DNA from: Caballeronia temeraria
GTDB taxonomy: Bacteria > Pseudomonadota > Gammaproteobacteria > Burkholderiales > Burkholderiaceae
Length of the DNA: 64,000 bases
NCBI RefSeq assembly: GCF_001544795.2
Contig: NZ_FCOI02000001.1
Coordinates: 310,001 to 374,000 of the forward strand
Reading direction: 5' to 3'
This document shows, piece after piece, positions 47,623 to 57,991 of the stretch; within the stretch, counting starts at the first letter, position 1, and each line of letters begins with the position of its first letter. The notes below the pieces were generated by a model, which was not told the origin of the DNA, ran no database searches, and saw nothing but the letters and a program-made list of their open reading frames with translations. Both the position numbers and the translations under genes were made by a program.

Positions 47623-48855
47623 ATGCAGACCGATCCACTTCGCGCCGGCGCCACGCGTATCGGCACGCCGCTTTCTCCCAGCGCCACGCGCGTGATGCTG
47701 CTCGGCGCGGGCGAGCTGGGCAAGGAAGTGATCATCGCGCTGCAAAGGTTGGGCGTCGAAGTGATCGCGGTGGATCGCTATGCGAACGCGCCGGGGCATC
47801 AGGTGGCGCATCGCGCGCATGTGATCGACATGACCGATGCCGCCGCGCTGCGCGCGCTCGTCGAGAAGGAGCAGCCGCATCTGATCGTGCCGGAGATCGA
47901 GGCGATCGCGACCGAAGCACTCGCGGAGATCGAAGCGGCCGGACTCGCGACCGTCATTCCGACGGCGCGCGCCACGCAGCTCACGATGAACCGCGAAGGC
48001 ATCCGCCGCCTCGCCGCCGAGGAACTGGGTCTGCCGACTTCGCCCTACGCGTTCGCGCAATCGCTCGACGAGATGAAAGCGGCGATCGCGAACATCGGTT
48101 TTCCGTGCGTCGTGAAGCCGGTGATGTCGTCGTCGGGGAAGGGGCAATCTGTGTTGAGAAGCGACGCCGACGTCGAGCCCGCGTGGAACTACGCGATGGC
48201 GGGCGGACGGGTGAATCGCGGGCGCGTGATCGTCGAGGGCTTCATCGACTTCGAATACGAAATCACGCAGCTCACCGTGCGTGCAGCCGACCCCGCGAGC
48301 GGCGAGACGCAAACCTATTTCTGCGATCCGATCGGCCATGTTCAGGTCGCGGGCGACTATGTCGAGTCATGGCAGCCGCAGCCGATGAGCGAAGCCGCGC
48401 TCGCGAAATCCCGCGAGGTCGCCGCGAAGGTCGTGACCGCGCTCGGCGGACGCGGACTCTTCGGCGTCGAGCTCTTCGTGCGAGGCGACGACGTCTGGTT
48501 CTCGGAAGTGAGCCCGCGTCCGCACGACACCGGCCTCGTCACGCTCGCGACGCAGCGCTTCTCCGAGTTCGAACTGCATGCGCGCGCGATTCTCGGCTTG
48601 CCCGTCGACACCGCTTTGCGCGCGCCGGGCGCGTCGGCGGTGATTTATGGCGGGCTGGACGAGGCGGGCATCGCGTTCGAGGGCGTCGTCGAGGCGCTCG
48701 CCGTGCCCGGCGCGGATCTGCGCCTGTTCGGCAAGCCTGAAAGTTTCGCGAAGCGCCGCATGGGCGTTGCGCTCGCGACGGGCGCGGACATCGGCGAAGC
48801 ACGCGAACGCGCGAAGCTCGCGGCATCGAAAGTGCGGCCGGTATCGGCCAGTTGA
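47623..48855 (+). CDS. purT: Formate-dependent phosphoribosylglycinamide formyltransferase
   Basis: This 410-residue ATP-grasp enzyme converts GAR, formate and ATP to FGAR in purine synthesis, an alternative to PurN. The N-terminal nucleotide fold reads [17 protein letters not shown], the ATP-grasp loop [13 protein letters not shown], and the catalytic-metal stretch [18 protein letters not shown]. All are intact. The ATG at 47623 is well placed before the family N terminus. Its promoter lies in the 280-bp gap upstream, in which I found no purine-riboswitch fold. Confidence 0.95.
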   Translation: MQTDPLRAGATRIGTPLSPSATRVMLLGAGELGKEVIIALQRLGVEVIAVDRYANAPGHQVAHRAHVIDMTDAAALRALVEKEQPHLIVPEIEAIATEALAEIEAAGLATVIPTARATQLTMNREGIRRLAAEELGLPTSPYAFAQSLDEMKAAIANIGFPCVVKPVMSSSGKGQSVLRSDADVEPAWNYAMAGGRVNRGRVIVEGFIDFEYEITQLTVRAADPASGETQTYFCDPIGHVQVAGDYVESWQPQPMSEAALAKSREVAAKVVTALGGRGLFGVELFVRGDDVWFSEVSPRPHDTGLVTLATQRFSEFELHARAILGLPVDTALRAPGASAVIYGGLDEAGIAFEGVVEALAVPGADLRLFGKPESFAKRRMGVALATGADIGEARERAKLAASKVRPVSAS

Positions 48856-48886
48856 CCGGCGCGCGGGCGCCGGCGGGAGCGAGAAA

Positions 48887-49057
48887 GTGAATTGGAAGTG
48901 GGTTGCCGCGCTCGTCGTGGTGTCTCTCGGGCTGTCCGGTTGCGGACTTGCGGCGGCGCCCTGCCGCATCGCATCGGCGGGGCTGAAGATCGTGCCGGTC
49001 GTCGGCCATGTAGCGGCCGCGCCGACCGACGCGTGCGCCGAGGTGATCGACCCTTGA
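48887..49057 (+). CDS. Small lipoprotein, DUF6726-like
   Basis: This 56-residue product starts at GTG 48887, preceded by GGGAGCGAG, and has a hydrophobic leader with lipobox LSGC, then CGLAAAPCRIASAGLKIVPV and VVGHVAAAPTDACAEVI. It matches my recollection of DUF6726-type Burkholderia lipoproteins, which have two further cysteines after the lipid-bearing one. It starts 31 bp after purT and ends 16 bp before the MliC-like gene, so the pair is probably cotranscribed. Confidence 0.65.
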   Translation: MNWKWVAALVVVSLGLSGCGLAAAPCRIASAGLKIVPVVGHVAAAPTDACAEVIDP

Positions 49058-49073
49058 ACAGGCGAATCGAACG

Positions 49074-49430
49074 ATGAAGACACTGATCACACTCATCTTG
49101 GCGATGTTCGTCGCGCAGGCCGCTTTTGCCATGCCGCTGACGGTGCCGCAAATCCAGACGGCGTCGACGCAGACGACCCGCTACGACTGCAAGGACGGCA
49201 AAAGCGTGTCCGTGCAATACACGAACACGCGCAATCGTCAGAGCTTCGCCGCGCTGACCGTCGACGGACGCAAACTGTTGTTCGTGAACGTGCTCGCGGG
49301 ATCGGGCGCCCGGTACGTCGCCGATCAATACACGTGGTGGACCAAGGGTCCGCAGGCCAATCTCTACGACGAGATGGCCGCGAAGGATTCGCCGCCGCTG
49401 CTCGCGGATTGCGAGGCGCGCAAGAAGTAG
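49074..49430 (+). CDS. MliC-like periplasmic protein (C-type lysozyme inhibitor family)
   Basis: This 118-residue protein has a signal peptide ending AAFA|MP and a single domain TTRYDCKDGKSVSVQYTN, then GSGARYVADQYTWWTKGPQANL and a final Cys (LLADCEARKK). The two-cysteine pattern and SGARY are typical of MliC/PliC lysozyme inhibitors, which protect the cell from host C-type lysozyme. It lacks a lipobox, so it would be soluble in the periplasm, unlike MliC itself. Family assignment is by pattern only. Confidence 0.75.
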   Translation: MKTLITLILAMFVAQAAFAMPLTVPQIQTASTQTTRYDCKDGKSVSVQYTNTRNRQSFAALTVDGRKLLFVNVLAGSGARYVADQYTWWTKGPQANLYDEMAAKDSPPLLADCEARKK

Positions 49431-49901
49431 GCGCGGCGCATGCTGCAAGGTGGTCCGGGTGCGCTTTCGCGTCGCCGGAGCGCATTTGCGCGCGGTGCTA
49501 CAATGTGCGGCTTTCCGGCTGTGAAAATCGCCGCCGGACCCATTTCGGAATTTCCGGCATCGCCGTTCGGTGCCGGCTCGAGCGGAAACACGGACCTCGA
49601 CCGGGCCGCCGCGCGAGATCATCGCGCGATGCCGCGTGCCTTGAAGGCGTCATCGAAGCCGTGTTCCATCGGAGTGCGGGCTCGGCGAATCGAAACGAGC
49701 AAATGAGCGGGCGCGTGATGCTCGATAGACCGGCCGCCCCGTCCAGCGCGCACTTTGCGTCTGAATGATGCCCGACTGATGCGCCGCGTGCGCCAATGAA
49801 ACCCATCCGCGTAAGCAAGCAATCGCGACATTCGACCGAACGAACGATTTTTTACGCGCGCCGCGACGAGCGGCATTTTAGCGAAAGCCAATAAAGTCAC
49901 C
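49431..49901. other. Long gene-free region upstream of rhlE
   Basis: This 471-bp gap lies between the MliC-like gene and rhlE. Open frames here are short and Arg-rich. TACAAT occurs at 49499-49504, but no -35 box is convincing. RNA-helicase genes of this kind often have long structured leaders, and this spacing would allow one of up to about 390 nt. No terminator is seen after the MliC-like gene. Confidence 0.45.
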
Positions 49902-51392
49902 ATGTCCGATTCCGTCGCCACGAACACGTCCACCGCAGAGGCCACCGAGCCGACGTTCGACCAGTTCGGTTTGTCCGCCGACATCCTGAAAGCGGTGCGT
50001 GAGTCCGGCTACACGACGCCCACGCCCATTCAGGCACAAGCGATCCCCGTCGTCCTCGCGGGCCGCGACGTCATGGGCGCCGCGCAGACCGGCACTGGCA
50101 AGACCGCGAGCTTCTCGCTGCCGATCATCCAGCGCCTGTTGCCGAACGCGAACACGAGCGCATCGCCCGCGCGTCATCCGGTGCGCGCGCTGATGCTCAC
50201 GCCGACGCGCGAGCTCGCCGACCAGGTCGCCGCCAACGTCCAGACGTACTCGAAGCACACGCCGCTGCGCAGCACGGTCGTGTTCGGCGGCGTCGACATG
50301 AACCCGCAGTCCGACGCGCTGCGCCGTGGCGTCGAAATTCTCATCGCGACGCCGGGCCGTCTGCTCGATCACGTGCAGCAAAAGACGGTGAATCTCGGTC
50401 AGGTGCAGATGCTCGTGCTCGACGAAGCCGACCGCATGCTCGACATGGGCTTTCTGCCCGATCTCCAGCGCATCTTGAATCTGCTGCCGAAGGAACGTCA
50501 GACGCTGCTGTTCTCGGCGACGTTCTCGCCGGAAATCAAGAAGCTCGCGTCGACTTATCTGCGCAATCCGCAAACCATCGAGGTCGCGCGCAGCAATTCG
50601 ACCAACGCCAATGTGCGTCAGATCGTCTACGAGGTGCACGAGAGCGACAAATCCGGCGCGGTCGCGCAGCTCATTCGCGAGCGCGAGCTGAAGCAGGTGA
50701 TCGTGTTCTGCAACAGCAAGATCGGCGCGAGCCGGCTTGCGCGCGTGCTGGAAAAAGACGGCATCGTCGCGACGGCGATTCACGGCGACCGCTCGCAGAG
50801 CGAACGCATGCAGGCGCTCGACGCGTTCAAGCGCGGCGAAATCGAGGCGCTCGTCGCCACCGACGTCGCCGCGCGCGGTCTCGATATCGCCGAATTGCCG
50901 GCGGTCATCAACTTCGATCTGCCGTTCAACGCGGAAGATTACGTGCACCGCATCGGCCGGACGGGGCGCGCGGGCGCATCGGGCGATGCGCTGTCGCTGT
51001 GTAGCGCGAACGAGCGCAAGCAGCTCGCGGATATTGAGAAGCTGATCAAGCGTCCGCTCGAAGTCGAGCCGCTCGAAGTGACGATGCGCGCGCGCCGCGA
51101 CGGTACGGCGCCGCGTCGTGACGAGCGTTTCGGCCGCCCGGAGCGCCCGGAGCGCACGGAGCGTCGGCATACGTCGCGCGATGAATCGGGACCGCGCCGC
51201 CGCACGGCGGGCACGCACGATCGCCCGCGCGGCCGTCAGCAGCCCATCGACGAATTCTTCCTGAAGCCGTACGAGCCGTCGCCCTCGGCGATGAAGCGTC
51301 ATGAGGAAACGGTTGAACCCGAGCGCAAGAGCGCGCCGAAGCAGCCGCTCGCCGCGTTGCTCGGCGGTCTTGGGATGCCGCGTAAGTCGTAA
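49902..51392 (+). CDS. rhlE: DEAD-box RNA helicase, RhlE type
   Basis: This 496-residue helicase has the Q motif TPTPIQAQAIP, Walker A AQTGTGKT, DEAD in LDEADRMLDMGF, SAT in LFSATFSP and HRIGRTGRAG in the second RecA lobe. The C-terminal tail (about residues 395-496) is Arg/Pro/Glu-rich and disordered, with RRDE and RPERTERR stretches as in RhlE tails that bind RNA. It is involved in rRNA maturation and mRNA turnover, commonly in cold adaptation. The ATG at 49902 is supported by the family N terminus. Confidence 0.93.
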   Translation: MSDSVATNTSTAEATEPTFDQFGLSADILKAVRESGYTTPTPIQAQAIPVVLAGRDVMGAAQTGTGKTASFSLPIIQRLLPNANTSASPARHPVRALMLTPTRELADQVAANVQTYSKHTPLRSTVVFGGVDMNPQSDALRRGVEILIATPGRLLDHVQQKTVNLGQVQMLVLDEADRMLDMGFLPDLQRILNLLPKERQTLLFSATFSPEIKKLASTYLRNPQTIEVARSNSTNANVRQIVYEVHESDKSGAVAQLIRERELKQVIVFCNSKIGASRLARVLEKDGIVATAIHGDRSQSERMQALDAFKRGEIEALVATDVAARGLDIAELPAVINFDLPFNAEDYVHRIGRTGRAGASGDALSLCSANERKQLADIEKLIKRPLEVEPLEVTMRARRDGTAPRRDERFGRPERPERTERRHTSRDESGPRRRTAGTHDRPRGRQQPIDEFFLKPYEPSPSAMKRHEETVEPERKSAPKQPLAALLGGLGMPRKS

Positions 51393-51414
51393 TCGCCGTT
51401 GAGCCTGGAAAAGA

Positions 51415-51443
51415 AAAAGGCAGCCCGCGTGGCTGCCTTTTTT
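51415..51443. terminator. Bidirectional terminator between rhlE and gluQ
   Basis: AAAGGCAGCC pairs with GGCTGCCTTT around a 5-nt loop. A run of A before and a run of T after give U-tracts on both strands, ending rhlE and the convergent gluQ. Confidence 0.88.
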
Positions 51444-51447
51444 GCGT

Positions 51448-52317
51448 CTAGCGCGCGAAGCGTTTCGCCCATTCGGCCGTCGCGGCGCTGTAAAACGTAT
51501 CGAGCGATCCGGCCGGCACGTCGATGCCCAGATGCCGCGCCGCCTCGACGAGCGCACCAAGCGGCGCATTGCGATCGAGCGGCGCCGCGCCCGTCTGCTT
51601 GCTCAACTTTTCGCCGATGTCGTTGTTGACGACGGGCACATGCAGATATGCCGGCGTCGGCACACCGAGGCACTCCTGCAGATAGATCTGCCGCGCGGTG
51701 GAATCGAGCAGGTCGGCGCCGCGCACGACGTGAGTGATGCCGGCGTCGGCATCGTCGACGACGACCGCGAGCTGATAGGCCCACAGGCCATCGGCGCGCT
51801 TCAACGCGAAATCGCCGACTTCGGTCGCGAGATTCTGCGTTTGCGTCCCTTGCCAGCGATCCTCGAACGTAACGATCGTGGCATCGCCATCCGGCACGCG
51901 CAGCCGCCACGCGCGCGCGGGCTTGCCGTGCAGACCGTTGCGACAGGTGCCCGGATAGGCTAGCGTCGCATGACGCGCATGTGCGTTCACGAGCGAATCG
52001 GCGATTTCGCGCCGCGTGCAGCCGCACGGATAGATCAGCCCCGTCGCCTGAAGACGCGCGAACGCGGCCGCGTAAGCCGCGCCGCGCTCGCTTTGCCACA
52101 CGGGCGGTTCGTCGGAATGCATGCCGAAGTGATCGAGCGTCGCCAGAATTTCATCGGCTGCGCCGGACACGGTTCGCGGGGCGTCGACATCTTCGATGCG
52201 CACGATCCAGCGTCCGCCATGCGCGCGGGCATCGAGAAAACTCGCGAGCGCGCTGACGAGCGAACCCGCGTGCAGCGGGCCGGTGGGCGAGGGCGCGAAT
52301 CGTCCCCGATAACTCAT
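51448..52317 (-). CDS. gluQ: Glutamyl-Q tRNA(Asp) synthetase
   Basis: This 289-residue enzyme charges glutamate onto the queuosine base of tRNA(Asp). It is a truncated glutamyl-tRNA synthetase with the HIGH-like PTGPLHAGS, the Zn site [10 protein letters not shown] ... YPGTC and the KMSKS-like EKLSKQTG, but no anticodon-binding domain. This pattern and length fit GluQRS. It shares its first base with the last base of trhO, so the two are translationally coupled. Both act on tRNA wobble-position modifications. Confidence 0.93.
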   Translation of the reverse strand: MSYRGRFAPSPTGPLHAGSLVSALASFLDARAHGGRWIVRIEDVDAPRTVSGAADEILATLDHFGMHSDEPPVWQSERGAAYAAAFARLQATGLIYPCGCTRREIADSLVNAHARHATLAYPGTCRNGLHGKPARAWRLRVPDGDATIVTFEDRWQGTQTQNLATEVGDFALKRADGLWAYQLAVVVDDADAGITHVVRGADLLDSTARQIYLQECLGVPTPAYLHVPVVNNDIGEKLSKQTGAAPLDRNAPLGALVEAARHLGIDVPAGSLDTFYSAATAEWAKRFAR

Positions 52318-53180
52318 TACGCGGCGGCGCTGACCTTCGCGTCAGGATGGCAAGCGGGGCATGTCTCGCCCGGCTTGTAGAACGGCGACGTCTGATCGTC
52401 GATCGATACCACCGCGCGGCAGCCAAAACATTGTGCGGTCGCGGTCGGCTGCAGGTTCGGATCGAGCGCCGTCCGGTAGTCGAACACGAAGCATTCGCCG
52501 TTGTAATGCGCGCCGCCCACTTCCTCGAAGTACTTCAGAATGCCGCCTTCGAGCTGATAAACGTGCTCGATGCCGACTTCCTTCATGTGAATCGCGGCCT
52601 TTTCGCAGCGAATTCCGCCGGTGCAAAACGACACGACCGTCTTGCCCTCCATATCCGCGCGATTCTGCTGGATGACCTCCGGAAACTCGCTGAATTTCGT
52701 GATGCGGTAATCGAGCGCGTTGTCGAACGTGCCGACATCGACTTCGAACGCATTGCGCGTGTCGAGCATCACGACCGGACGGCCTTCGTCGTCATAACCG
52801 CGGTCGAGCCAGGCCTTGAGCGTGGGCGCGTCGACGGAAGGCGCGCGGCCGAGTTCCGGCTTGATCGCGGGCTTTTTCATCGTGATGATTTCGCGCTTGA
52901 GCTTGACCAGCATGCGGCGAAACGGCTGCTTGGCGGAGAGGCTCTCCTTGAATTCCAGATCGGCGAAACGGCCGCCGAAGAGCGGGTCCGTATGGATGTA
53001 GTCGATGAATTCGCGAACTTCGGCAATCGGCCCGGCGATGAAAAGGTTGATGCCCTCCGGCGCCAGCAGAATCGTGCCCTTCAGGCCGAGCGCGTTGCAG
53101 CGTTCGGTGACGAGCGGCCGCCACGCGGGGCCGTCCTCGATGGTGACGAATTTGTAGGCGGAGAGATTCAGAATGCTCAT
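52317..53180 (-). CDS. trhO: tRNA uridine-34 hydroxylase (rhodanese-like, UPF0176)
   Basis: This 287-residue protein has an N-terminal UPF0176 domain ([30 protein letters not shown]) and a rhodanese domain with the active-site Cys in [16 protein letters not shown]-terminal zinc-ribbon-like part (CFGCRA ... CPACHP) follows. Homologues hydroxylate U34 of certain tRNAs using oxygen. It is first in a two-gene transcript with gluQ. Confidence 0.92.
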   Translation of the reverse strand: MSILNLSAYKFVTIEDGPAWRPLVTERCNALGLKGTILLAPEGINLFIAGPIAEVREFIDYIHTDPLFGGRFADLEFKESLSAKQPFRRMLVKLKREIITMKKPAIKPELGRAPSVDAPTLKAWLDRGYDDEGRPVVMLDTRNAFEVDVGTFDNALDYRITKFSEFPEVIQQNRADMEGKTVVSFCTGGIRCEKAAIHMKEVGIEHVYQLEGGILKYFEEVGGAHYNGECFVFDYRTALDPNLQPTATAQCFGCRAVVSIDDQTSPFYKPGETCPACHPDAKVSAAA

Positions 53181-53406
53181 GATCGGATGACGCGCAAAAC
53201 GGCCGTAACGGGTAAGAAATGCGGATAAAAATCGCGCACGAAAGACGTATTATCCCGCAAACGGCCCGCACCTTCGCCCGATTCCCGGCGGCGCATCGCC
53301 GAAGCCTTGCGCGTGCGCAATTTCCGGCGCCCCGGAGGCCTTATCCGTTCGGCTAACGCGCGTTCCGATGCCGGTTCGGACGATGGCCCGCATGTACAAT
53401 ACCGCC

Positions 53407-56400
53407 ATGTCAGATCCCCGCTTCGTTCATCTCCGCGTCCACTCCGAATTCTCGATCGCCGACGGCATCGTGCGGCTGGACGACGTCGTCAAGGCTGCCG
53501 CAAAAGACGGGCAAGGCGCGCTCGCGCTGACCGATCTCGGCAACGCATTCGGTCTCGTGCGCTTCTACAAGGAAGCGCGTGGCATGGGCGTGAAGCCGAT
53601 TGCCGGCTGCGATGTCTGGATCACCAATGCCGCCGATCGCGACAAGCCTTCGCGCCTCCTTTTGCTCGTGCGCGATAAAGAGGGCTATCTCAATCTGTGC
53701 GAGTTGTTGAGCCGCGCGTGGCTGACGAACCAGTATCGCGGCCGCGCCGAGGTGCTGGTGGAATGGCTCGAAGAAGGGCTGGCAACCGGGCTGCTCGCGC
53801 TCTCGGGCGCGCAGACGGGCGATATCGGCATGGCGCTCGCCGCGGGCAACGCGCAATCCGCGCAACGGAACGCCGAACGCTGGATGAAGCTCTTTCCGAA
53901 CGCGTTCTACATCGAATTGCAGCGCGCGGGTCAGCCGGGCGAGCAGGCGTATGTGCAGGAAGCGGTCAAGCTTGCCGCCAAGCTAAAGCTGCCGGTCGTC
54001 GCCACGCATCCGATGCAGTTCATGACGCCCGACGACTTCACCGCGCACGAAGCGCGCGTGTGCATTTCCGAAGGCGATATTCTCGCGAATCCGCGTCGGC
54101 AGAAGCGTTTTACGCAGGACCAGTTTTTCCGCACGCAGGATGAAATGTGCGCGCTTTTCGCGGACATTCCATCGGCGCTCGCGAACACGGTCGAGATCGC
54201 GAAACGCTGCAATCTGACGCTCGAACTCGGCAAGCCGAAGCTGCCGCTTTTCCCGACGCCCGATGGCATGTCGCTCGACGACTACCTCATCCAGTTGTCG
54301 AAGGAAGGCCTCGAAGTTCGTCTGCAGCAGCTTTATCCCGATGAAGCCGAACGCGAGGCGCAGCGCGAAACCTATTACGCGCGGCTCGACTTCGAGTGCG
54401 GCACCATCATCAAGATGGGCTTTCCGGGCTACTTCCTGATCGTCGCCGACTTCATCATGTGGGCGAAAAACAATGGCGTGCCGGTCGGGCCGGGCCGTGG
54501 CTCGGGCGCGGGCTCGCTCGTCGCGTACGCACTCGGCATCACGGATCTGGACCCGCTGCGCTACAACCTGCTGTTCGAGCGATTCCTGAATCCGGAACGG
54601 GTGTCGATGCCCGACTTCGACATCGACTTCTGTCAGGAAGGGCGCGATCGCGTCATTCAATACGTGAAGGGCAAGTACGGCGCGGACGCCGTGTCGCAGA
54701 TCGCGACCTTCGGCACGATGGCGGCGAAGGCGGCGGTGCGCGACATCGGCCGGGTGCTCGATCTCGGCTACATGTTCACCGACGGCATCGCGAAGCTGAT
54801 TCCGTTCAAACCGGGCAAGCACGTGACCATCGCGGACGCGATGAAGGAAGAGCCGGCGCTTCAGGAGCGCTTCGATTCCGAAGACGAAGTGCATCAGCTG
54901 CTCGAACTCGCGCAGCGTGTGGAAGGGCTGACGCGAAATGTCGGCATGCACGCGGGCGGCGTGCTGATCGCGCCGGGCAAGCTCACGGATTTCTGCCCGC
55001 TCTACACGCAGGGCGAAGACGGAGGCGTCGTCAGTCAGTACGACAAGGACGATGTCGAAGCCGTCGGCCTCGTGAAGTTCGACTTTCTGGGCCTGACCAC
55101 GCTCACGATTCTGGACTGGGCGGAGCGCTACATTCGCCGCCTCGATCCGTCGAAGAAGGACTGGAGCCTCGCGCAGGTGCCGCTCGATGACCCCGCGTCG
55201 TTCTCCATTCTGAAGAAAGCGAACACCGTCGCCGTGTTCCAGCTGGAAAGCCGCGGCATGCAGGGCATGCTGAAGGACGCACAGCCGGACCGCTTCGAGG
55301 ACATCATCGCGCTGGTGGCGTTGTATCGGCCGGGCCCGATGGACCTGATCCCGAGCTTCTGCGCACGAAAGCACGGGCGCGAGATCGTCGAGTATCCGGA
55401 CCCGCGCGTCGAACCTGTTCTGAAAGAGACCTACGGCATCATGGTCTATCAGGAGCAGGTGATGCAGATGGCGCAGATCATCGGCGGCTATTCGCTCGGC
55501 GGCGCGGACTTGCTGCGTCGTGCGATGGGCAAGAAAAAGCCCGAGGAAATGGCCACGCATCGCGAGATTTTCGCGGAAGGCGCGGCGAAGAACGGTCTCA
55601 CGCGCGCGAAGGCGGACGAGACCTTCGACTTGATGGAGAAGTTCGCCGGCTACGGCTTCAACAAGTCGCACGCGGCGGCCTATGCGTTGCTCGCGTATCA
55701 CACGGCGTGGCTGAAGGCGCATCATCCGGCGGAATTCATGGCGGCCAACATGTCGCTTGCGATGGACGACACGGACAAGGTCAAGATCCTGTTCGAGGAC
55801 TGCCTGACGAACGGCATGGCCGTGTTGCCGCCCGATATCAACCAGTCGGCGTATCGCTTCGAGCCGGTCGCGGAAGCCGATGGCAAGCGCTCGAAAACCA
55901 TTCGCTATGGTCTGGGCGCGGTGAAGGGAAGCGGGCAGAACGCGATCGAAGAAATCTTGCGCGCGCGTGAAGACGGTCCGTTCGTCGACCTGTTCGACTT
56001 CTGCGAGCGCATCGACCGCCGTGTCGTGAATCGCCGCACGGTGGAAGCGCTCATCCGCTCGGGCGCGTTCGACACGGTCCACGCGAATCGCGCGCAGTTG
56101 CTCGCCTCCGTGCCGATGGCAATGGAAGCCGCCGACCAGGCCGCCGCCAACGCCATGCAAGCCGGCCTCTTCGACATGGGCGACGCGCCGCTCGCGAAGC
56201 ACGAATACGTCGACGAAGCCGAGTGGTCCGACAAGAAGCGTTTGCAGGAAGAGAAAACTGCGCTCGGTTTCTATCTGTCCGGCCATCTGTTCGATGCCTA
56301 CAAGGGCGAAGTGCGCCGCTTCGTGCGCCAGAAGATCGGCGAGCTGAAGGAAGGGCGCGACAAACTCGTCGCGGGCGTGATCTCCGCGATGCGCACGCAG

Positions 56401-56919
56401 ATGACCCAGCGCGGCAAGATGCTGATCGTCAATCTCGACGACGGCAGCGGCCAGTGCGAAGTCACCGTCTTCAACGAACAGTTCGAAGCCAACAAGGCGC
56501 TCTTCAAGGAAGACGAGTTGCTCGTCGTGCAAGGCATGGCGCGCAACGACGCATTCACGGGCGGCATTCGCTTCACCGTCGATACCGCGATGGACCTCGA
56601 ACGCGCGCGCAGCCGTTACGCGCAATCGGTGAAGGTCGAGATGAACGGCAACGCCGACGCCCTGCGTCTGCGCCGCGTGCTCGAAGCGCACGCAGCGGGC
56701 GCGCAGGAAGCGCCGCCGCCGATGCCTGCGAAAGACAACGGCCGCCAGCGTCAAAGCGCGCCGATTCCGAACGGCCTGAACGTGAGCATCGTTTATCGCA
56801 GCGAGCATGCCGAAGGCGAAGTGCGCCTCGGCGACGCTTGGCGCGTCAAGCCGACCGACGAGCTCATCACGGCGCTGCGCGGCGAATTCGCGGGCAGCGC
56901 CATCGAAATCGTCTACTGA
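53407..56919 (+). CDS. dnaE: DNA polymerase III alpha subunit
   Basis: This 1170-residue replicative polymerase has an N-terminal PHP domain (FVHLRVHSEFSIADG), the catalytic aspartates in PDFDIDFCQEGRDRV near residue 400, the Palm/fingers stretch NVGMHAGGVLIAPGK, and an OB-fold and C-terminal region that binds the clamp. Lengths fit the family. The ATG at 53407 gives the canonical MSDPRFVHLR start. In-frame ATGs up to 39 bases earlier are not conserved. A TACAAT (53395-53400) lies right before it but lacks a good -35 box. The end overlaps the GT4 gene by one base. Confidence 0.96.
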   Translation: MSDPRFVHLRVHSEFSIADGIVRLDDVVKAAAKDGQGALALTDLGNAFGLVRFYKEARGMGVKPIAGCDVWITNAADRDKPSRLLLLVRDKEGYLNLCELLSRAWLTNQYRGRAEVLVEWLEEGLATGLLALSGAQTGDIGMALAAGNAQSAQRNAERWMKLFPNAFYIELQRAGQPGEQAYVQEAVKLAAKLKLPVVATHPMQFMTPDDFTAHEARVCISEGDILANPRRQKRFTQDQFFRTQDEMCALFADIPSALANTVEIAKRCNLTLELGKPKLPLFPTPDGMSLDDYLIQLSKEGLEVRLQQLYPDEAEREAQRETYYARLDFECGTIIKMGFPGYFLIVADFIMWAKNNGVPVGPGRGSGAGSLVAYALGITDLDPLRYNLLFERFLNPERVSMPDFDIDFCQEGRDRVIQYVKGKYGADAVSQIATFGTMAAKAAVRDIGRVLDLGYMFTDGIAKLIPFKPGKHVTIADAMKEEPALQERFDSEDEVHQLLELAQRVEGLTRNVGMHAGGVLIAPGKLTDFCPLYTQGEDGGVVSQYDKDDVEAVGLVKFDFLGLTTLTILDWAERYIRRLDPSKKDWSLAQVPLDDPASFSILKKANTVAVFQLESRGMQGMLKDAQPDRFEDIIALVALYRPGPMDLIPSFCARKHGREIVEYPDPRVEPVLKETYGIMVYQEQVMQMAQIIGGYSLGGADLLRRAMGKKKPEEMATHREIFAEGAAKNGLTRAKADETFDLMEKFAGYGFNKSHAAAYALLAYHTAWLKAHHPAEFMAANMSLAMDDTDKVKILFEDCLTNGMAVLPPDINQSAYRFEPVAEADGKRSKTIRYGLGAVKGSGQNAIEEILRAREDGPFVDLFDFCERIDRRVVNRRTVEALIRSGAFDTVHANRAQLLASVPMAMEAADQAAANAMQAGLFDMGDAPLAKHEYVDEAEWSDKKRLQEEKTALGFYLSGHLFDAYKGEVRRFVRQKIGELKEGRDKLVAGVISAMRTQMTQRGKMLIVNLDDGSGQCEVTVFNEQFEANKALFKEDELLVVQGMARNDAFTGGIRFTVDTAMDLERARSRYAQSVKVEMNGNADALRLRRVLEAHAAGAQEAPPPMPAKDNGRQRQSAPIPNGLNVSIVYRSEHAEGEVRLGDAWRVKPTDELITALRGEFAGSAIEIVY

Positions 56920-57980
56920 TGCGCATCGGCATCTCGGCGAATGCGCTGAAGCATTCCGGCGGACTCGAACGCTACGCGATGGATCTCGTGCGCGGCCTCG
57001 CCGCCGCGGGCTTCGAAGGCAAGCGTAAGCCCGCGTTCTTCGCGCGCAAGATCGATGCGTCGCTGCCCGAGAGCCGGCTCGTCGAGCCGTATCGCATCAA
57101 GGTGTCGTTTCTGCCGGGCAAGCTGCGCGACGCGTATTTCTCGTGGGCGTTGAAGCGCGCCCGCAAGAAGGCGAAGGTCGATGTGCTCATCGGCTGCAAT
57201 CGCGTGGAAGGCTCCGAGATCGCCATTTGCGGCGGCACGCATATCGGATTTTTGCGCGCAACGGGGCGGCGCGAGAAGCGCTCGGACACGCGGCAGATCG
57301 AGCTGGAGCGGCGGCAGTATGCGCGGGCGAACGTGATCGTCGCGCATTCGGACATGATGAGCGACGAACTGCGCGCGCTGTACGGCGTGGACGTGCGCAA
57401 GATTCGCGTGCTGTATCCGCCCGTCGACGGTGCGCGATTCTCTCCCGTTGATGCCGCCACGCGCGCGCGTCTGCGCGAACAGTTCGGCTTCAAGGCCGAT
57501 GAAACCGTGCTGCTGTTTCCGTCGAGCAGCCACGAGCGCAAGGGCTTGCCGCTGATCGAGAAGGCGCTCGCCGGCTTGAACGTGGTGATCGCCGTCGCGG
57601 GCCGCGCGCCGGAGAGGCCGGCGGCGAACGTGCGCTATCTCGGTTATGCGAAAAACATCGAAGATGCGTATCGCGCGGCGGATTTCACCATTCTTGCGTC
57701 GAGCTACGAGCCGTTCGGGCTTGTCGGCATCGAATCGGTGATGTGCGGTACGCCCGTGATCTTTCCGGCGTGCATCGGCTGCTGCGACGCGATTGCGGAT
57801 CACGCGAAGCACGTCTTCAAATCCGGCGATGCCGACGATCTGCGCCGCACGGTGCAGGGCGCCATCGAAACGCGGCGCGACGCCCAGCTCGGCGCCGACG
57901 CGGTGCGCTACGACACGAGCGTCGACGCGCACGTGCGCGCGCTGATCGATCTCGCGCGTGACATCGACGCGAAACGCTGA
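56919..57980 (+). CDS. Glycosyltransferase family 4
   Basis: This 353-residue GT-B enzyme starts MRIGISANALKHSGGLERYA, the donor- and acceptor-binding glycine-rich N-terminal motif. The C-terminal half has LFPSSSHERKGLPLIEKAL and EPFGLVGIESVMCGTPVI, the E-x7-E donor-sugar motif. It resembles lipopolysaccharide core glucosyltransferases such as WaaG. Acceptor and sugar cannot be fixed. It begins within the last base of dnaE, so it is translated from the same message. An envelope-glycan block follows. Confidence 0.88.
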   Translation: MRIGISANALKHSGGLERYAMDLVRGLAAAGFEGKRKPAFFARKIDASLPESRLVEPYRIKVSFLPGKLRDAYFSWALKRARKKAKVDVLIGCNRVEGSEIAICGGTHIGFLRATGRREKRSDTRQIELERRQYARANVIVAHSDMMSDELRALYGVDVRKIRVLYPPVDGARFSPVDAATRARLREQFGFKADETVLLFPSSSHERKGLPLIEKALAGLNVVIAVAGRAPERPAANVRYLGYAKNIEDAYRAADFTILASSYEPFGLVGIESVMCGTPVIFPACIGCCDAIADHAKHVFKSGDADDLRRTVQGAIETRRDAQLGADAVRYDTSVDAHVRALIDLARDIDAKR

Positions 57981-57991
57981 CGCAAAGACTG

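Noticed and set aside
53395..53400. TACAAT just before dnaE as its promoter
   Set aside because: No acceptable -35 box at 16-18 bp, and such hexamers are common. Left only as a note on dnaE.
53983..56808. 941-residue minus-strand open frame opposite dnaE
   Set aside because: Shadow. The DnaE motifs are intact on the plus strand.
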